Shown here: piece by piece, positions 34,084 through 42,158 of the stretch | Layout of the letters: every line of letters starts with the position of its first letter | Numbering within the stretch: position 1 is the first letter of the stretch | DNA from: Paracoccaceae bacterium | GTDB lineage: Bacteria; Pseudomonadota; Alphaproteobacteria; Rhodobacterales; Rhodobacteraceae | Length of the DNA: 64,000 nucleotides | Assembly (NCBI GenBank): GCA_024742705.1 | Contig: JANSXZ010000013.1 | Coordinates: 1-64,000 of the forward strand | Direction: 5' to 3' | Translations under genes and position numbers: made by a program | The notes under the pieces: generated by a model | What the model was told of the DNA's origin: nothing | Databases searched by the model: none | The model's input: only the letters and a program-made list of their open reading frames with translations

Positions 34084-34884
34084 ATGTCCACGCAGAACAA
34101 CCGCATGTTCGACGCACACCGTCTCGCCGTTCCGCCAGCCGTGCATTCGCGCGACATCGTGGCGGCGCGGGTGCAGGCGCAGAACGCGCCCCGCCAGCAG
34201 ATGCGCCGGTATGAGGTAAAGTCGCTTGCGGCCGATGGAACCGTGGCCGAGGCCCGGCACGTCGCCCCGGCCTTGCCGCTGTTCGAGGACGCATTCTGTG
34301 CCTTTGCCCGCGGCGCGCTGATCGAAACCACAGCGGGCCCGATGGCCATCGAGGATCTTCTGCCGGGCGACATGGTTCTGCCCGTCGACGGCGATCCGCT
34401 TCCGGTGGTCTGGATCGGCAGCACGTCGCTGGTGCCCGGCCACCGCACCAGCGCCGGACGCAAGACCAACCTGACACGGATCACCGAATCGAGCTTTGGC
34501 CCCGGCCGGCCCTCGGCATCCCTGGTTCTGGGCCCTTCGGCGCGATTGCTGCAAACGCCCGCGCATCTGCGCGGCCTGCCCGGCGGCGAACGCATGTTGA
34601 CCCCGTTGCGCAGCTTTCTTGACGGCGTGAACGTGATCGACACCACCCCGCCGGGAACGATTCAGACCTATCACCTGTGTCTGCCGCGCCATGCGATCAT
34701 CCGGCTCAGCGGGCTCGAGTTTGAAACCTATCACCCCGGCGCATCCGTCACCCGGCAGATGAACCCGACCATGCGCGATGTGTTCCTTGCGTTGTTTCCG
34801 CATATCCATCAACTGGGCGATTTCGGATTGCTGGCGCATCCGCGCGCGGCGGGCGAGGATCTGGACGAGGCTTCGGTCGCCTGA
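34084..34884 (+). CDS. Hint domain-containing protein
   Basis: A 266-residue protein with a Hint_2-type (hedgehog/intein) domain at about 65-210: CAFARGALIETTAGPMAIEDLLPGDMVLPVDG, PVVWIGST, LVLGPSARLLQTPAHL and a terminal HAIIRLSGLEFETYHPG. The usual nucleophilic Cys directly before FARG is Ala73, with Cys72 displaced by one position, so splicing-type autocatalysis is doubtful. Such Hint proteins are abundant in Rhodobacteraceae; their function is unknown. The ATG at 34084 has AAAGGG upstream; an ATG at 33991 gives a longer form. Confidence 0.82.
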   Translation: MSTQNNRMFDAHRLAVPPAVHSRDIVAARVQAQNAPRQQMRRYEVKSLAADGTVAEARHVAPALPLFEDAFCAFARGALIETTAGPMAIEDLLPGDMVLPVDGDPLPVVWIGSTSLVPGHRTSAGRKTNLTRITESSFGPGRPSASLVLGPSARLLQTPAHLRGLPGGERMLTPLRSFLDGVNVIDTTPPGTIQTYHLCLPRHAIIRLSGLEFETYHPGASVTRQMNPTMRDVFLALFPHIHQLGDFGLLAHPRAAGEDLDEASVA

Positions 34885-34887
34885 GCG

Positions 34888-35388
34888 TCAGCTTTCGCGG
34901 CTGAGCCGCTGTTCCAGAACGTCGAACGGCACCCCCGGTTCATCCTTGGCACCGCGAATGACCAGCGAAGTCTTCACACTGGCCACGTTCGGCGTGGTCA
35001 GCAACTCGCCGGTCAGGAACCGCTGGAACGAACTCAGGTCCGGCGCGACGCACTTCAGGATGAAATCGACCTCGCCGTTCAGCATGTGGCATTCACGCAC
35101 CAGCGGCCAGCCACGGCACCGGTCCTCGAAAACGCTCAGATCGGCCTCGGCCTGGCTGGCCAGACCGACCATCGCGAAAACCTGCACCTCAAAGCCCAGT
35201 TCGCGCGCGTCCACCTTGGCGTGATAGCCGCGGATATATCCGTTTTCCTCGAGCGTGCGCACGCGGCGCAGGCAGGGCGGCGCCGAAATGCCCACCCGCC
35301 GCGCCAGTTCGACGTTGGTCATCCGACCGTCGGCCTGAAGCTCGGCCAGGATTTTGCGATCGATCGGATCAAGCCGTGGTGCGACCAT
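34888..35388 (-). CDS. Lrp/AsnC family transcriptional regulator
   Basis: A 166-residue regulator. The N-terminal HTH at about 5-62 (LDPIDRKILAELQADGRMTNVELARRVGISAPPCLRRVRTLEENGYIRGY) is followed by a RAM effector domain (EVQVFAMVGLASQ, ECHMLNGEVDFILKCVAPD). It usually binds amino acids. Divergent from trxB, an arrangement common in Rhodobacterales. AGGGGG precedes the ATG at 35388. GCGCAATAA-type repeats in the intergenic region are candidate autoregulatory sites. Confidence 0.93.
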   Translation of the reverse strand: MVAPRLDPIDRKILAELQADGRMTNVELARRVGISAPPCLRRVRTLEENGYIRGYHAKVDARELGFEVQVFAMVGLASQAEADLSVFEDRCRGWPLVRECHMLNGEVDFILKCVAPDLSSFQRFLTGELLTTPNVASVKTSLVIRGAKDEPGVPFDVLEQRLSRES

Positions 35389-35435
35389 TTGAATGCCCCC
35401 TGAATTCGCGTTTCTTATAGCAGGGGCAAAGGTGC

Positions 35436-35488
35436 GCGCAATAATCTTTCGCACTGGCGCAATAAAACAAACCGGCCCTGCGCAATTT
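35436..35488. promoter_or_regulatory. Three phased GCGCAAT repeats between lrp and trxB
   Basis: GCGCAATAA at 35436-35444 and 35457-35465, and GCGCAATTT at 35480-35488. The starts are 21 and 23 bases apart, about two helical turns, so all copies face the same side. This is the pattern expected for cooperative Lrp/AsnC binding. Binding is inferred, not shown. Confidence 0.5.
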
Positions 35489-35602
35489 GTCACCGCATAG
35501 CCGCCCGTCACTGGCCCGACAGGGGTTTCAGCCGCCGCGCAGGCGGACTATATCTCGGGTCCGGCGGCGTCTGGGCCGCCTGTCTGCCAGATGGGAATGC
35601 GC

Positions 35603-36547
35603 ATGTCCGATACTCGCCACACCAAGGTACTGATCATCGGCTCGGGGCCGGCCGGCTACACCGCCGGTGTCTACGCCAGCCGCGCCATGCTGGCGCCGAT
35701 CCTGGTTCAGGGGATCGAACCGGGTGGCCAGCTGACCACCACCACCGAGGTGGAAAACTGGCCCGGCGACACCGAGGTTCAGGGCCCCGACCTGATGATC
35801 CGGATGCAGGATCATGCCCGCGCCATGGGCACCGAGATCATCGGCGACATCATCACCGATCTGGATCTGTCGCAGCGCCCGTTCCGCGCCCGTGGCGACA
35901 GTGGCACGCTCTACACCGCCGATGCGGTGATCCTGGCAACGGGGGCGCGGGCAAAGTGGCTGGGCCTGCCGTCCGAAGAGAAATTCAAGGGGTTCGGCGT
36001 ATCCGCCTGCGCCACCTGCGACGGGTTCTTCTATCGCGGGCAGGAGATCGTCGTGGTTGGCGGCGGCAATACGGCGGTGGAAGAGGCGCTGTTCCTGACG
36101 AATTTCGCATCGAAAGTCACGCTGATCCATCGCCGCGACACGTTGCGCGCCGAAAAGATCCTGATCGACCGTTTGATGAAGAACCCCAAGATCGAACCCC
36201 TCTGGTTTCACACACTCGAAGAGGTGGTCGGAACCGATACGCCACCGGGCGTCGAGGCGGTGCGGGTCAGGAACGTGCAGACTGGCGATATCAGCGAAAT
36301 TCCCGCCAAGGGCGTGTTCATCGCCATCGGGCACGCACCCGCCAACGAATTGGTCAAGGACGTTCTGGAAACCCATATGGGCGGATATGTCGTGACCAAA
36401 CCCGACAGTACCGAAACGTCTGTTCCGGGTGTCTTCGCCGCTGGCGATCTGACCGATCACAAATATCGGCAGGCCGTGACCAGCGCCGGCATGGGGTGCA
36501 TGGCCGCGCTGGAAGCCGAACGCTTTCTGGCGGAACAGGCCGGCTGA
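35603..36547 (+). CDS. trxB: Thioredoxin-disulfide reductase
   Basis: A 314-residue flavoprotein. The FAD-binding [16 protein letters not shown] is near residue 13. The redox-active CATC is at Cys136-Cys139 in [10 protein letters not shown], followed by the NADPH-binding [16 protein letters not shown] near 154 and the C-terminal [23 protein letters not shown]. It reduces thioredoxin with NADPH. Starts at 35591 and 35597 add four or two residues; 35603 is preferred because GGGA lies six bases upstream. Confidence 0.96.
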   Translation: MSDTRHTKVLIIGSGPAGYTAGVYASRAMLAPILVQGIEPGGQLTTTTEVENWPGDTEVQGPDLMIRMQDHARAMGTEIIGDIITDLDLSQRPFRARGDSGTLYTADAVILATGARAKWLGLPSEEKFKGFGVSACATCDGFFYRGQEIVVVGGGNTAVEEALFLTNFASKVTLIHRRDTLRAEKILIDRLMKNPKIEPLWFHTLEEVVGTDTPPGVEAVRVRNVQTGDISEIPAKGVFIAIGHAPANELVKDVLETHMGGYVVTKPDSTETSVPGVFAAGDLTDHKYRQAVTSAGMGCMAALEAERFLAEQAG

Positions 36548-36566
36548 TCCGGTTGGGCGGGGCGGC

Positions 36567-37430
36567 TCAGAGGCTGGCCAGCACCGCCCGCGCCGCCCCG
36601 GCTTCATAGTCGATATAGGTGGCGACGAGCGGCTTCAGTGCGCGCAGCGCCGCCAGCTTCCGCGCATAGAGCGCCGGAGTCGCCGCCGCTATGGCGCGGT
36701 GCAGATCGGACGGTGTTGCGCATTGCACGATGGCTTCGGTGTCGAAGAACCGCCCGAGGTTGGGACAGCCCCAGTAGATCGGCACAGTTTCGCACAGCAC
36801 CGCATCCACCAGTTTCTCGGTGAAATAGTTCGGCTCGCGCACGTTTTCGATGACCACGGAAAACCTGTAGGGCGCCAACCCTTCGGATTTGTCGGCAAAG
36901 GGCGCATAGCCCCCGCCCAGCGCATCCATGTCGATGCCGGTGGATCGCGCCCAATCCACCGTGGCATGGCGCAGCTTGTGGCCTTCGGTGTCGCGCTTTT
37001 TCGACGCAATCAGCGACAGGTGCCGTGTTTTCTCGATGCGCAGGTCGCGCCATTCGGGCACCCAGGTGGTGCCATGAGGATGAAACACGCCATTCGGAAT
37101 CCGCGCCAGCAGGTCTTCGTTGTAGCTGAGCACACGAAAGAAGCGGCGATAGGTCAGCCGCAAAAGCGCCAGATGGCGGGCGTGCACGACCGAAGGTTCG
37201 ATCACCATGACGGAAACACGCGCCCGCGTGTCGCGACGCAGCCGGAAATGCAGCCCTGTTGTCGGGTAGACCAGCAGGTGATCTGTTGGCGCCAGATCGT
37301 CCAATGTGCCGCGCGCCTGCAAACGGTCGGGCCGGCCCAGCGGCCAGTTCAGCGCGTCCAGCGCGATGCGCGTCCGGCCCAGCCGGTTGCCATAGGGCAA
37401 CACGGCCACGGCGGGCGCGGGCGCGCTCAT
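36567..37430 (-). CDS. GT10-like (fucosyltransferase family) glycosyltransferase
   Basis: A 287-residue protein whose C-terminal half has the family 10 glycosyltransferase motif: RFSVVIENVREPNYFTEKLVDAVLCETVPIYWGCPNL at about 185-221, in which the N-x-x-x-x-x-Y-x-TEK-x-x-D and VPIYWG blocks line the GDP-sugar site. HLSLIASKKRDTEGHKLRH near 137 is the preceding conserved region. It probably transfers a sugar from a GDP donor; acceptor unknown. Its ATG overlaps the PhzF stop as ATGA, placing it at the end of the hsp20 operon. Confidence 0.8.
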   Translation of the reverse strand: MSAPAPAVAVLPYGNRLGRTRIALDALNWPLGRPDRLQARGTLDDLAPTDHLLVYPTTGLHFRLRRDTRARVSVMVIEPSVVHARHLALLRLTYRRFFRVLSYNEDLLARIPNGVFHPHGTTWVPEWRDLRIEKTRHLSLIASKKRDTEGHKLRHATVDWARSTGIDMDALGGGYAPFADKSEGLAPYRFSVVIENVREPNYFTEKLVDAVLCETVPIYWGCPNLGRFFDTEAIVQCATPSDLHRAIAAATPALYARKLAALRALKPLVATYIDYEAGAARAVLASL

Positions 37431-38302
37431 GCCGGCAGCCGCATTTCGCCCTGGATCAGAACATGGGCCTGGCCGCTGACCGCGACGCCGGTGATGGCCT
37501 CGCGGGTGCCCAGAAGCCGCAGGCGCGCCTGCCCCGGTCGCCCCATCCAATGCCCCTGTTCGGCGACAAAACTTTCCCCAATCAGGCCGCGCGCGAACAG
37601 ATAGGCCGCCATGGCACCGCTGGCCGATCCGGTGAACGGATCCTCGGGGGGGCTGGGCGGGGTCATCAACAGCCGTGAAAACGTATCGCCGGCCGCGGTG
37701 GCCCCGGCAAGCGTCACCAGAAACGGCTCCATCGTGTCGGTGCCCGGCTGGCCCAGCGATGTGGCCAGTGTGGCCAGCGCGCCCGGGTTCAGAACGGCGC
37801 GCCGCAGCGCCGCATGGTCCCGCAGCAGCGTGATGCAGAATGGCAGCCCGGTTGAAACCACCTGCGGCGGCGCGACGAAGTCGTCCGGCCTTAGCCCCAC
37901 GGCCGCCGCGACGCGGGCGGGATCGGGGAAGATGCCAAAGACAGGGGCGGGCTGGATCATCTCGATCCGTGCGCCGTCGAATCCGACGGTAATGATGCCC
38001 GCGCCCGTCTCGAACGACACCGGCCCGGGCCCGGCCAGACCGCGCGCGCGCAAAGCCGCCGCCGTGGCCAGCGTGGGATGGCCCGCAAAGGGGATTTCGC
38101 GGCTGGCGAGGAAATACCTGACCTTCAGATCGGCAACCTGCGAAGGCCCGGTGAAGGTGCATTCAACGAGCGAGGTTTCCCGGACGATCTGCATGCAGGT
38201 TGCATCGTCCAGCGCCGCGCCGTCATGAACGACGGCGCAGCCATTGCCCCCGAAGGGCCGGTCGGAAAAGGCATCGACCCAGTCGAGAAGAAAACCTGTC
38301 AA
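37427..38302 (-). CDS. PhzF family phenazine biosynthesis-like isomerase/epimerase
   Basis: A 291-residue protein of the PhzF/DapF-like fold: WVDAFSDRPFGGNGCAVV at the start, candidate acid/base Glu47 in RETSLVECTF, IPFAGHPTLATAAAL near 70-85, and DPFTGSASGAMAAYLF near 220. PhzF makes phenazines in pseudomonads, but most homologues are not in phenazine clusters and their substrate is unknown; no phenazine genes are here. It overlaps DUF1150 upstream and the GT10-like gene downstream by 4 bp each. Confidence 0.9.
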   Translation of the reverse strand: MTGFLLDWVDAFSDRPFGGNGCAVVHDGAALDDATCMQIVRETSLVECTFTGPSQVADLKVRYFLASREIPFAGHPTLATAAALRARGLAGPGPVSFETGAGIITVGFDGARIEMIQPAPVFGIFPDPARVAAAVGLRPDDFVAPPQVVSTGLPFCITLLRDHAALRRAVLNPGALATLATSLGQPGTDTMEPFLVTLAGATAAGDTFSRLLMTPPSPPEDPFTGSASGAMAAYLFARGLIGESFVAEQGHWMGRPGQARLRLLGTREAITGVAVSGQAHVLIQGEMRLPA

Positions 38303-38523
38303 TGCACCGCGACTGGGGCGAAGTCATGCTGCCGCGCCAGCGTGAATGCCAGCTTGCGGTCCGCCACCAGGGCCAGCTGCTGGCCGTCTTCGTCGTGCAC
38401 CGCGTAAAGCTGGCGCAGGGTGCCGGCTTCGGTGCGCACCGCGGCCGGCAGATCGGCCACATCCACGGTTTTCACATAAACGATCCGGCTGCCCGATTGC
38501 GTCATATCCTGAGGCGTGTTCAT
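38299..38523 (-). CDS. DUF1150 family protein
   Basis: A 74-residue protein with the DUF1150 core IVYVKTVDVADLPAAVR and LYAVHDEDGQQLALVADRKLAF. The family is largely limited to Alphaproteobacteria and is typically located right after a small heat-shock gene, as here (four bases between the hsp20 stop and this start). AAAGGG precedes the ATG at 38523. Function unknown; a link to protein quality control is suggested by context only. Confidence 0.88.
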   Translation of the reverse strand: MNTPQDMTQSGSRIVYVKTVDVADLPAAVRTEAGTLRQLYAVHDEDGQQLALVADRKLAFTLARQHDFAPVAVH

Positions 38524-38527
38524 CGCG

Positions 38528-38941
38528 TTACCCTTTCCTGATCTTGATCGTTTGCACAACGGTGTCCGGCACGGCCCGTGACAGATCCACATGAAGCAGG
38601 CCATTTTCCATGACCGCTTCGCCGACTTCGACACCGTCCGCCAATACAAATGAGCGCTGGAACTGCCGCGCGGCAATGCCCCGGTGCAAAAAAATCCTGT
38701 CTTCGGTATCGTCGCGCTGACGCCCGCGGATCACCAGCTGCCGGTCTTCGACCGTGATCGCAAGGTCGCGCTCGGCAAAGCCGGCGACGGCAAGCGTGAT
38801 GCGGTACGAATGATCCGAGGTCTGTTCGATATTGAAGGGGGGATAGCCTTCGTTGCCGGATTTGGCCGTGCGTTCCAGCAGGCGTTCCAGTTGTTCGAAC
38901 CCCAACATATGCGGGTATGACCCGAGGGTGAGCTTTGTCAT
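38528..38941 (-). CDS. Hsp20/alpha-crystallin family small heat-shock protein
   Basis: A 137-residue IbpA-like chaperone. The alpha-crystallin domain covers about residues 35-130: YPPFNIEQTSDHSYRITLAVAGF, DLAITVEDRQLVIRGRQ, FLHRGIAARQFQRSFVLADGVEV and MENGLLHVDLSR. It holds unfolding proteins for refolding by other chaperones. The ATG at 38941 has AGGA eight bases upstream; a GTG six codons earlier is possible. An RpoH-type promoter lies about 70 bases upstream. Confidence 0.94.
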   Translation of the reverse strand: MTKLTLGSYPHMLGFEQLERLLERTAKSGNEGYPPFNIEQTSDHSYRITLAVAGFAERDLAITVEDRQLVIRGRQRDDTEDRIFLHRGIAARQFQRSFVLADGVEVGEAVMENGLLHVDLSRAVPDTVVQTIKIRKG

Positions 38942-39007
38942 AAATACGTCCTTTGACACTTAAAGCGACATATGCGTGCGGCCCCGTTGTGGCAGCCGAC
39001 GCCACGA

Positions 39008-39037
39008 ATATGGGAAGAAAACACCGCGTTAACAAGG
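39008..39037 (-). promoter_or_regulatory. RpoH (sigma-32)-type promoter of hsp20 operon
   Basis: On the minus strand, CCTTGTTA (39037-39030) is followed after 15 bases by CCCATAT (39014-39008). This resembles the sigma-32 consensus CTTGAA / CCCATNT with a permitted spacer. The predicted start near 39000 leaves a leader of about 60 bases before the hsp20 ATG. I saw no clear ROSE-type thermometer. Confidence 0.6.
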
Positions 39038-39104
39038 TCTATGCGAAAAGATGATAAACGGGTATCTTATGGCTCTGCCCCTGTTAACCAGACGGGATTC
39101 GCCC

Positions 39105-39329
39105 ATGAACGCACCCACCCAATTCTCGATGAAGACCGACGATGTGCTGCGTGTGGAGCTTGAGGAGTTTCGCCGCCAGCACCGCGATCTGGACGCCGCA
39201 ATCGACGCGCTGACAGATCGCGCCAGCGCCGATCAACTGACGGTCAAGCGGCTGAAGAAGCAAAAACTGCGCCTCAAGGACATGATCGCGCTGATCGAAG
39301 ACCGGCTGACCCCGGATATCATCGCCTGA
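39105..39329 (+). CDS. YdcH family (DUF465) protein
   Basis: A 74-residue helical protein: VLRVELEEFRRQHRDLDAAIDALTDRASADQLTVKRLKKQKLRLKDMIALIEDRL is the DUF465/YdcH signature, with RQHRDLD and LKKQKLRLKD. It forms a helical hairpin; function unknown. I chose 39105 because GGGA lies upstream; ATGs at 39051, 39069 and 39129 are alternatives. It is 75 bp upstream of purE. Confidence 0.85.
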   Translation: MNAPTQFSMKTDDVLRVELEEFRRQHRDLDAAIDALTDRASADQLTVKRLKKQKLRLKDMIALIEDRLTPDIIA

Positions 39330-39404
39330 CACCGCGCCTGACGGATTGCCACCGCGCCGCGGATGGCTATAGTGCGCCTTCGTTTTTCGGCAAAGGCGCA
39401 GGCC

Positions 39405-39890
39405 ATGGTACATATTCCTATCGGCATCATCATGGGCAGCCAGTCGGACTGGCCGACCATGAAAGAAGCGGCCACGATCCTCGATGAACTGGGCATCGGC
39501 TATGAGGCGCGGATCGTATCGGCGCACCGCACGCCCGACCGGTTGTGGGACTACGGGCGCGGCGCGGCCGACCGGGGGTTGCAGGTGATCATCGCCGGTG
39601 CCGGCGGGGCCGCGCATCTGCCGGGCATGATGGCCAGCAAGACCCGCCTGCCGGTGATCGGCGTCCCGGTACAGACGCGGGCGCTTTCGGGGGTGGATTC
39701 GCTTTATTCCATCGTGCAGATGCCGCGTGGTTTTCCGGTTGCCACCATGGCGATCGGCGCTGCCGGTGCCGCCAATGCCGGGCTGATGGCCGCCGGCATC
39801 CTTGCTCTGCAGGACGCGGCGCTGGCCCGGCGCCTCGAGGCGTGGCGCGCGGCGCTGTCGGCGTCGATACCCGATGCGCCCGAAGACTGA
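39405..39890 (+). CDS. purE: 5-(carboxyamino)imidazole ribonucleotide mutase
   Basis: A 161-residue class I Pur[20 protein letters not shown] near 8-27, [16 protein letters not shown] near 36-51, and [16 protein letters not shown] with [15 protein letters not shown] further on. It converts N5-CAIR to CAIR in purine synthesis. It is followed 53 bp downstream by its partner purK. The start at 39405 matches family length; 39363 would add 14 residues. Confidence 0.97.
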   Translation: MVHIPIGIIMGSQSDWPTMKEAATILDELGIGYEARIVSAHRTPDRLWDYGRGAADRGLQVIIAGAGGAAHLPGMMASKTRLPVIGVPVQTRALSGVDSLYSIVQMPRGFPVATMAIGAAGAANAGLMAAGILALQDAALARRLEAWRAALSASIPDAPED

Positions 39891-39943
39891 AGCCGATCGC
39901 GGGCCGCCCCCGCATGACCGCGCGCAATGAAAAGGATCCTGCG

Positions 39944-41023
39944 ATGACAGACGCCCTGCCCCCCGGAGCGACCATCGGAATTTTGGGCGGCGGCCAGTTG
40001 GGCCGGATGCTGGCCATGGCCGCGGCGCGGCTGGGCCTCGCGACGCATGTCTTCGAACCCGGCGCCGAACCGCCCGCCGCGCAGGTCTGCCACCGGCTGA
40101 CAACAGCCGATTACACCGACGCCGAAGCGCTGACCGCCTTTGCGCGCTCGGTGGATGTGATTACTTATGAATTCGAAAACATCCCCACCGCCGCGCTCGA
40201 CCTTCTCGAACCGCTCTGCCCGATCCGGCCCTCCCGCGAGGCGCTGCGGGTCAGCCAGGACCGGCTGACGGAAAAACGGTTTCTCCAGGATCTGGGGCTG
40301 GCCACGGCGCCCTTTGCCGATGTGTCCGACCGTGCGGCGCTGGACGAGGCGCTGGCCGAAATCGGCACCCCCGCGATCCTCAAGACCCGGCGGCTGGGCT
40401 ACGATGGCAAGGGCCAGGCGCGGCTGAGCGATGTGACGGAGGCGGATGCCGCCTGGGCGGCGATGCAGGGCGCGCCGGCGATTCTGGAGGGTTTCGTGGA
40501 TTTCAGCCACGAGGTTTCGGTGATCGCGGCGCGTGGCACCTCGGGCGAGGTCGCCTGCTTCGATCCCGGCGAAAACGTGCATGGCGACGGCATCCTGCGC
40601 ACCACCACCGTGCCCGCCCGCCTAAGCGCGGCGCAACGGATGGATGCGGTTCTGCTGGCCGCTAAGATTCTGAATTCCCTTGATTATGTCGGCGTTCTGG
40701 GGGTTGAGATCTTTGTCACCGCCGCCGGCCTCGTGGTGAACGAGATCGCACCGAGGGTTCACAACTCGGGGCACTGGACGCAAAGCGGATGCAGCGTGGA
40801 TCAGTTCGAACAACACATTCGCGCCGTCGCCGGATGGCCTCTGGGTGACGGGCAGCGGCACGCCGACGTGATCATGGAAAACCTGATCGGCGACGACATG
40901 AGCCGTGTGCCCGACCTGGCGCGCAGCCGCGACGTTTCATTGCATCTCTATGGCAAGGTCGAGATCAAGCCGGGGCGCAAGATGGGCCACTTCAACCGGA
41001 TCGTGCGCCCGGCCAAGCCATGA
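39944..41023 (+). CDS. purK: 5-(carboxyamino)imidazole ribonucleotide synthase
   Basis: A 359-residue ATP-grasp enzyme that makes N5-CAIR from AIR, bicarbonate and ATP. GILGGGQLGRMLAMAAARLG is at residues 12-31, ITYEFENIP is near 73, KTRRLGYDGKGQ is near 147, and VNEIAPRVHNSGHWT is near 267. AAGGA lies eight bases upstream of the ATG at 39944. Its 3' end overlaps the convergent phnM-like gene by 32 bp. Confidence 0.97.
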   Translation: MTDALPPGATIGILGGGQLGRMLAMAAARLGLATHVFEPGAEPPAAQVCHRLTTADYTDAEALTAFARSVDVITYEFENIPTAALDLLEPLCPIRPSREALRVSQDRLTEKRFLQDLGLATAPFADVSDRAALDEALAEIGTPAILKTRRLGYDGKGQARLSDVTEADAAWAAMQGAPAILEGFVDFSHEVSVIAARGTSGEVACFDPGENVHGDGILRTTTVPARLSAAQRMDAVLLAAKILNSLDYVGVLGVEIFVTAAGLVVNEIAPRVHNSGHWTQSGCSVDQFEQHIRAVAGWPLGDGQRHADVIMENLIGDDMSRVPDLARSRDVSLHLYGKVEIKPGRKMGHFNRIVRPAKP

Positions 41024-42158
41024 AGCGCGCCGCCACCGGCCCGGACATATAGCTGACCACCCCCCGCGAGATTGTCGCGGCCACCCGTTCCGTCGCCGGA
41101 TCGATCACGACCAGATCGGCGCGCTTGCCCGCGCCCAGCGTGCCGCGATCGGTCAGGCCCAACACCCGCGCCGGCCCCGACGACACCAGCGCCCAGGCCT
41201 GTGCCAGATCACACACGCCCGACCGCGCCAGCAGCAGCGCCGCGCGCCGGGGCGAGGGGTAATGGTAATCCGACGCCAGCGCATCGCACAGCCCCATCGC
41301 CACCAGGTCGAGCGCGCTGACGTTGCCCTTGTGCGACCCGCCCCGCACCAGGTTCGGCGCCCCCAGAACAACCGCGTCACCACCCGCACGGGCGGCTTCG
41401 GCCGCCTCCAGCGTTTCGGGAAATTCGGCGATGCGCACGCCCCGCGCGCGCCATATGGCGCGGTGGGCAGCGCCGCGATCGTCGTGGCTGCCCATGCGCA
41501 CGCCCTGCGCCGCCAGCCTGCGCGTCAGGGCATCCAGCGCGGCGGGCACTTCGCCATGCCGGGCGTGCAGCTCATTCAGGTATGCCAGGTGCCGTTCGGG
41601 ATTGCGCCCGGCCTTCAGCGCCTGTCCGGTCAGGCTGCGCGGGCGCCGGCCGGCGGCCAGACGCTCGTGCGGCAGATGATCGTTGAAGACGACGTAGGGC
41701 ACCTGCCATCGCGCGATCTGCGCCGGCAGCGTGTCATAGGCCTCCAGAAGATGCGTCTCGAAGCGCAGCTGCGCGATCAGATCGGTGCCCGGCGCACCGC
41801 GCATCGCGGCCAGCGCCTCGAAGACCTGCGCGGCAAATTCGGCCCCCCGCAGGCCGCCTTCCCAGCTGATGAACTGGGCCAGAACCGCCGTGGTGATGCC
41901 ATTGGCGGCCAGTTCCGCCTCGGCCGCGACCAGCCCTTCGGCCATCTGTTTCATCGCGCCGCGCCGGGGCGCCAGATGCCGTTCGAAGCCGTCGCCATGC
42001 ACATCGACGATTCCCGGCAGCACCAGAAAACCGCTCAGATCAACAGGCCGCCCCACCGGACCGTCGACAATATGGCCATCGGCCAGCGACAGCCGCTGTT
42101 GCCACGCCCCGTCCGGCCCCAGAACCCGAGCGCCCGTCAGATCCGCCGCAACGGTCAT
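40992..42158 (-). CDS. PhnM-like alpha-D-ribose 1-methylphosphonate 5-triphosphate diphosphatase
   Basis: A 388-residue amidohydrolase-fold protein. VLPGIVDVHGDGFERHLAPRRG near 51-72 replaces the HTDNLEKH-type motif of classical PhnM. FNDHLPHERL near 155, GVRMGSHDD near 217, GAPNLVRGGSHKGNVSALDL near 266, and SDYHYPSP near 294 are clear PhnM blocks. In phosphonate lyase operons PhnM releases pyrophosphate from the ribosyl triphosphate intermediate; no other phn gene is here. The ATG at 42158 overlaps the lipase stop (ATGA). Confidence 0.85.
   Translation of the reverse strand: MTVAADLTGARVLGPDGAWQQRLSLADGHIVDGPVGRPVDLSGFLVLPGIVDVHGDGFERHLAPRRGAMKQMAEGLVAAEAELAANGITTAVLAQFISWEGGLRGAEFAAQVFEALAAMRGAPGTDLIAQLRFETHLLEAYDTLPAQIARWQVPYVVFNDHLPHERLAAGRRPRSLTGQALKAGRNPERHLAYLNELHARHGEVPAALDALTRRLAAQGVRMGSHDDRGAAHRAIWRARGVRIAEFPETLEAAEAARAGGDAVVLGAPNLVRGGSHKGNVSALDLVAMGLCDALASDYHYPSPRRAALLLARSGVCDLAQAWALVSSGPARVLGLTDRGTLGAGKRADLVVIDPATERVAATISRGVVSYMSGPVAARFMAWPGARSG

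Noticed and set aside
37427-38302. Phenazine biosynthesis locus
   Set aside because: Only a PhzF-family gene is present; no phzA/B/D/E/G homologues, and most PhzF homologues are unrelated to phenazines.
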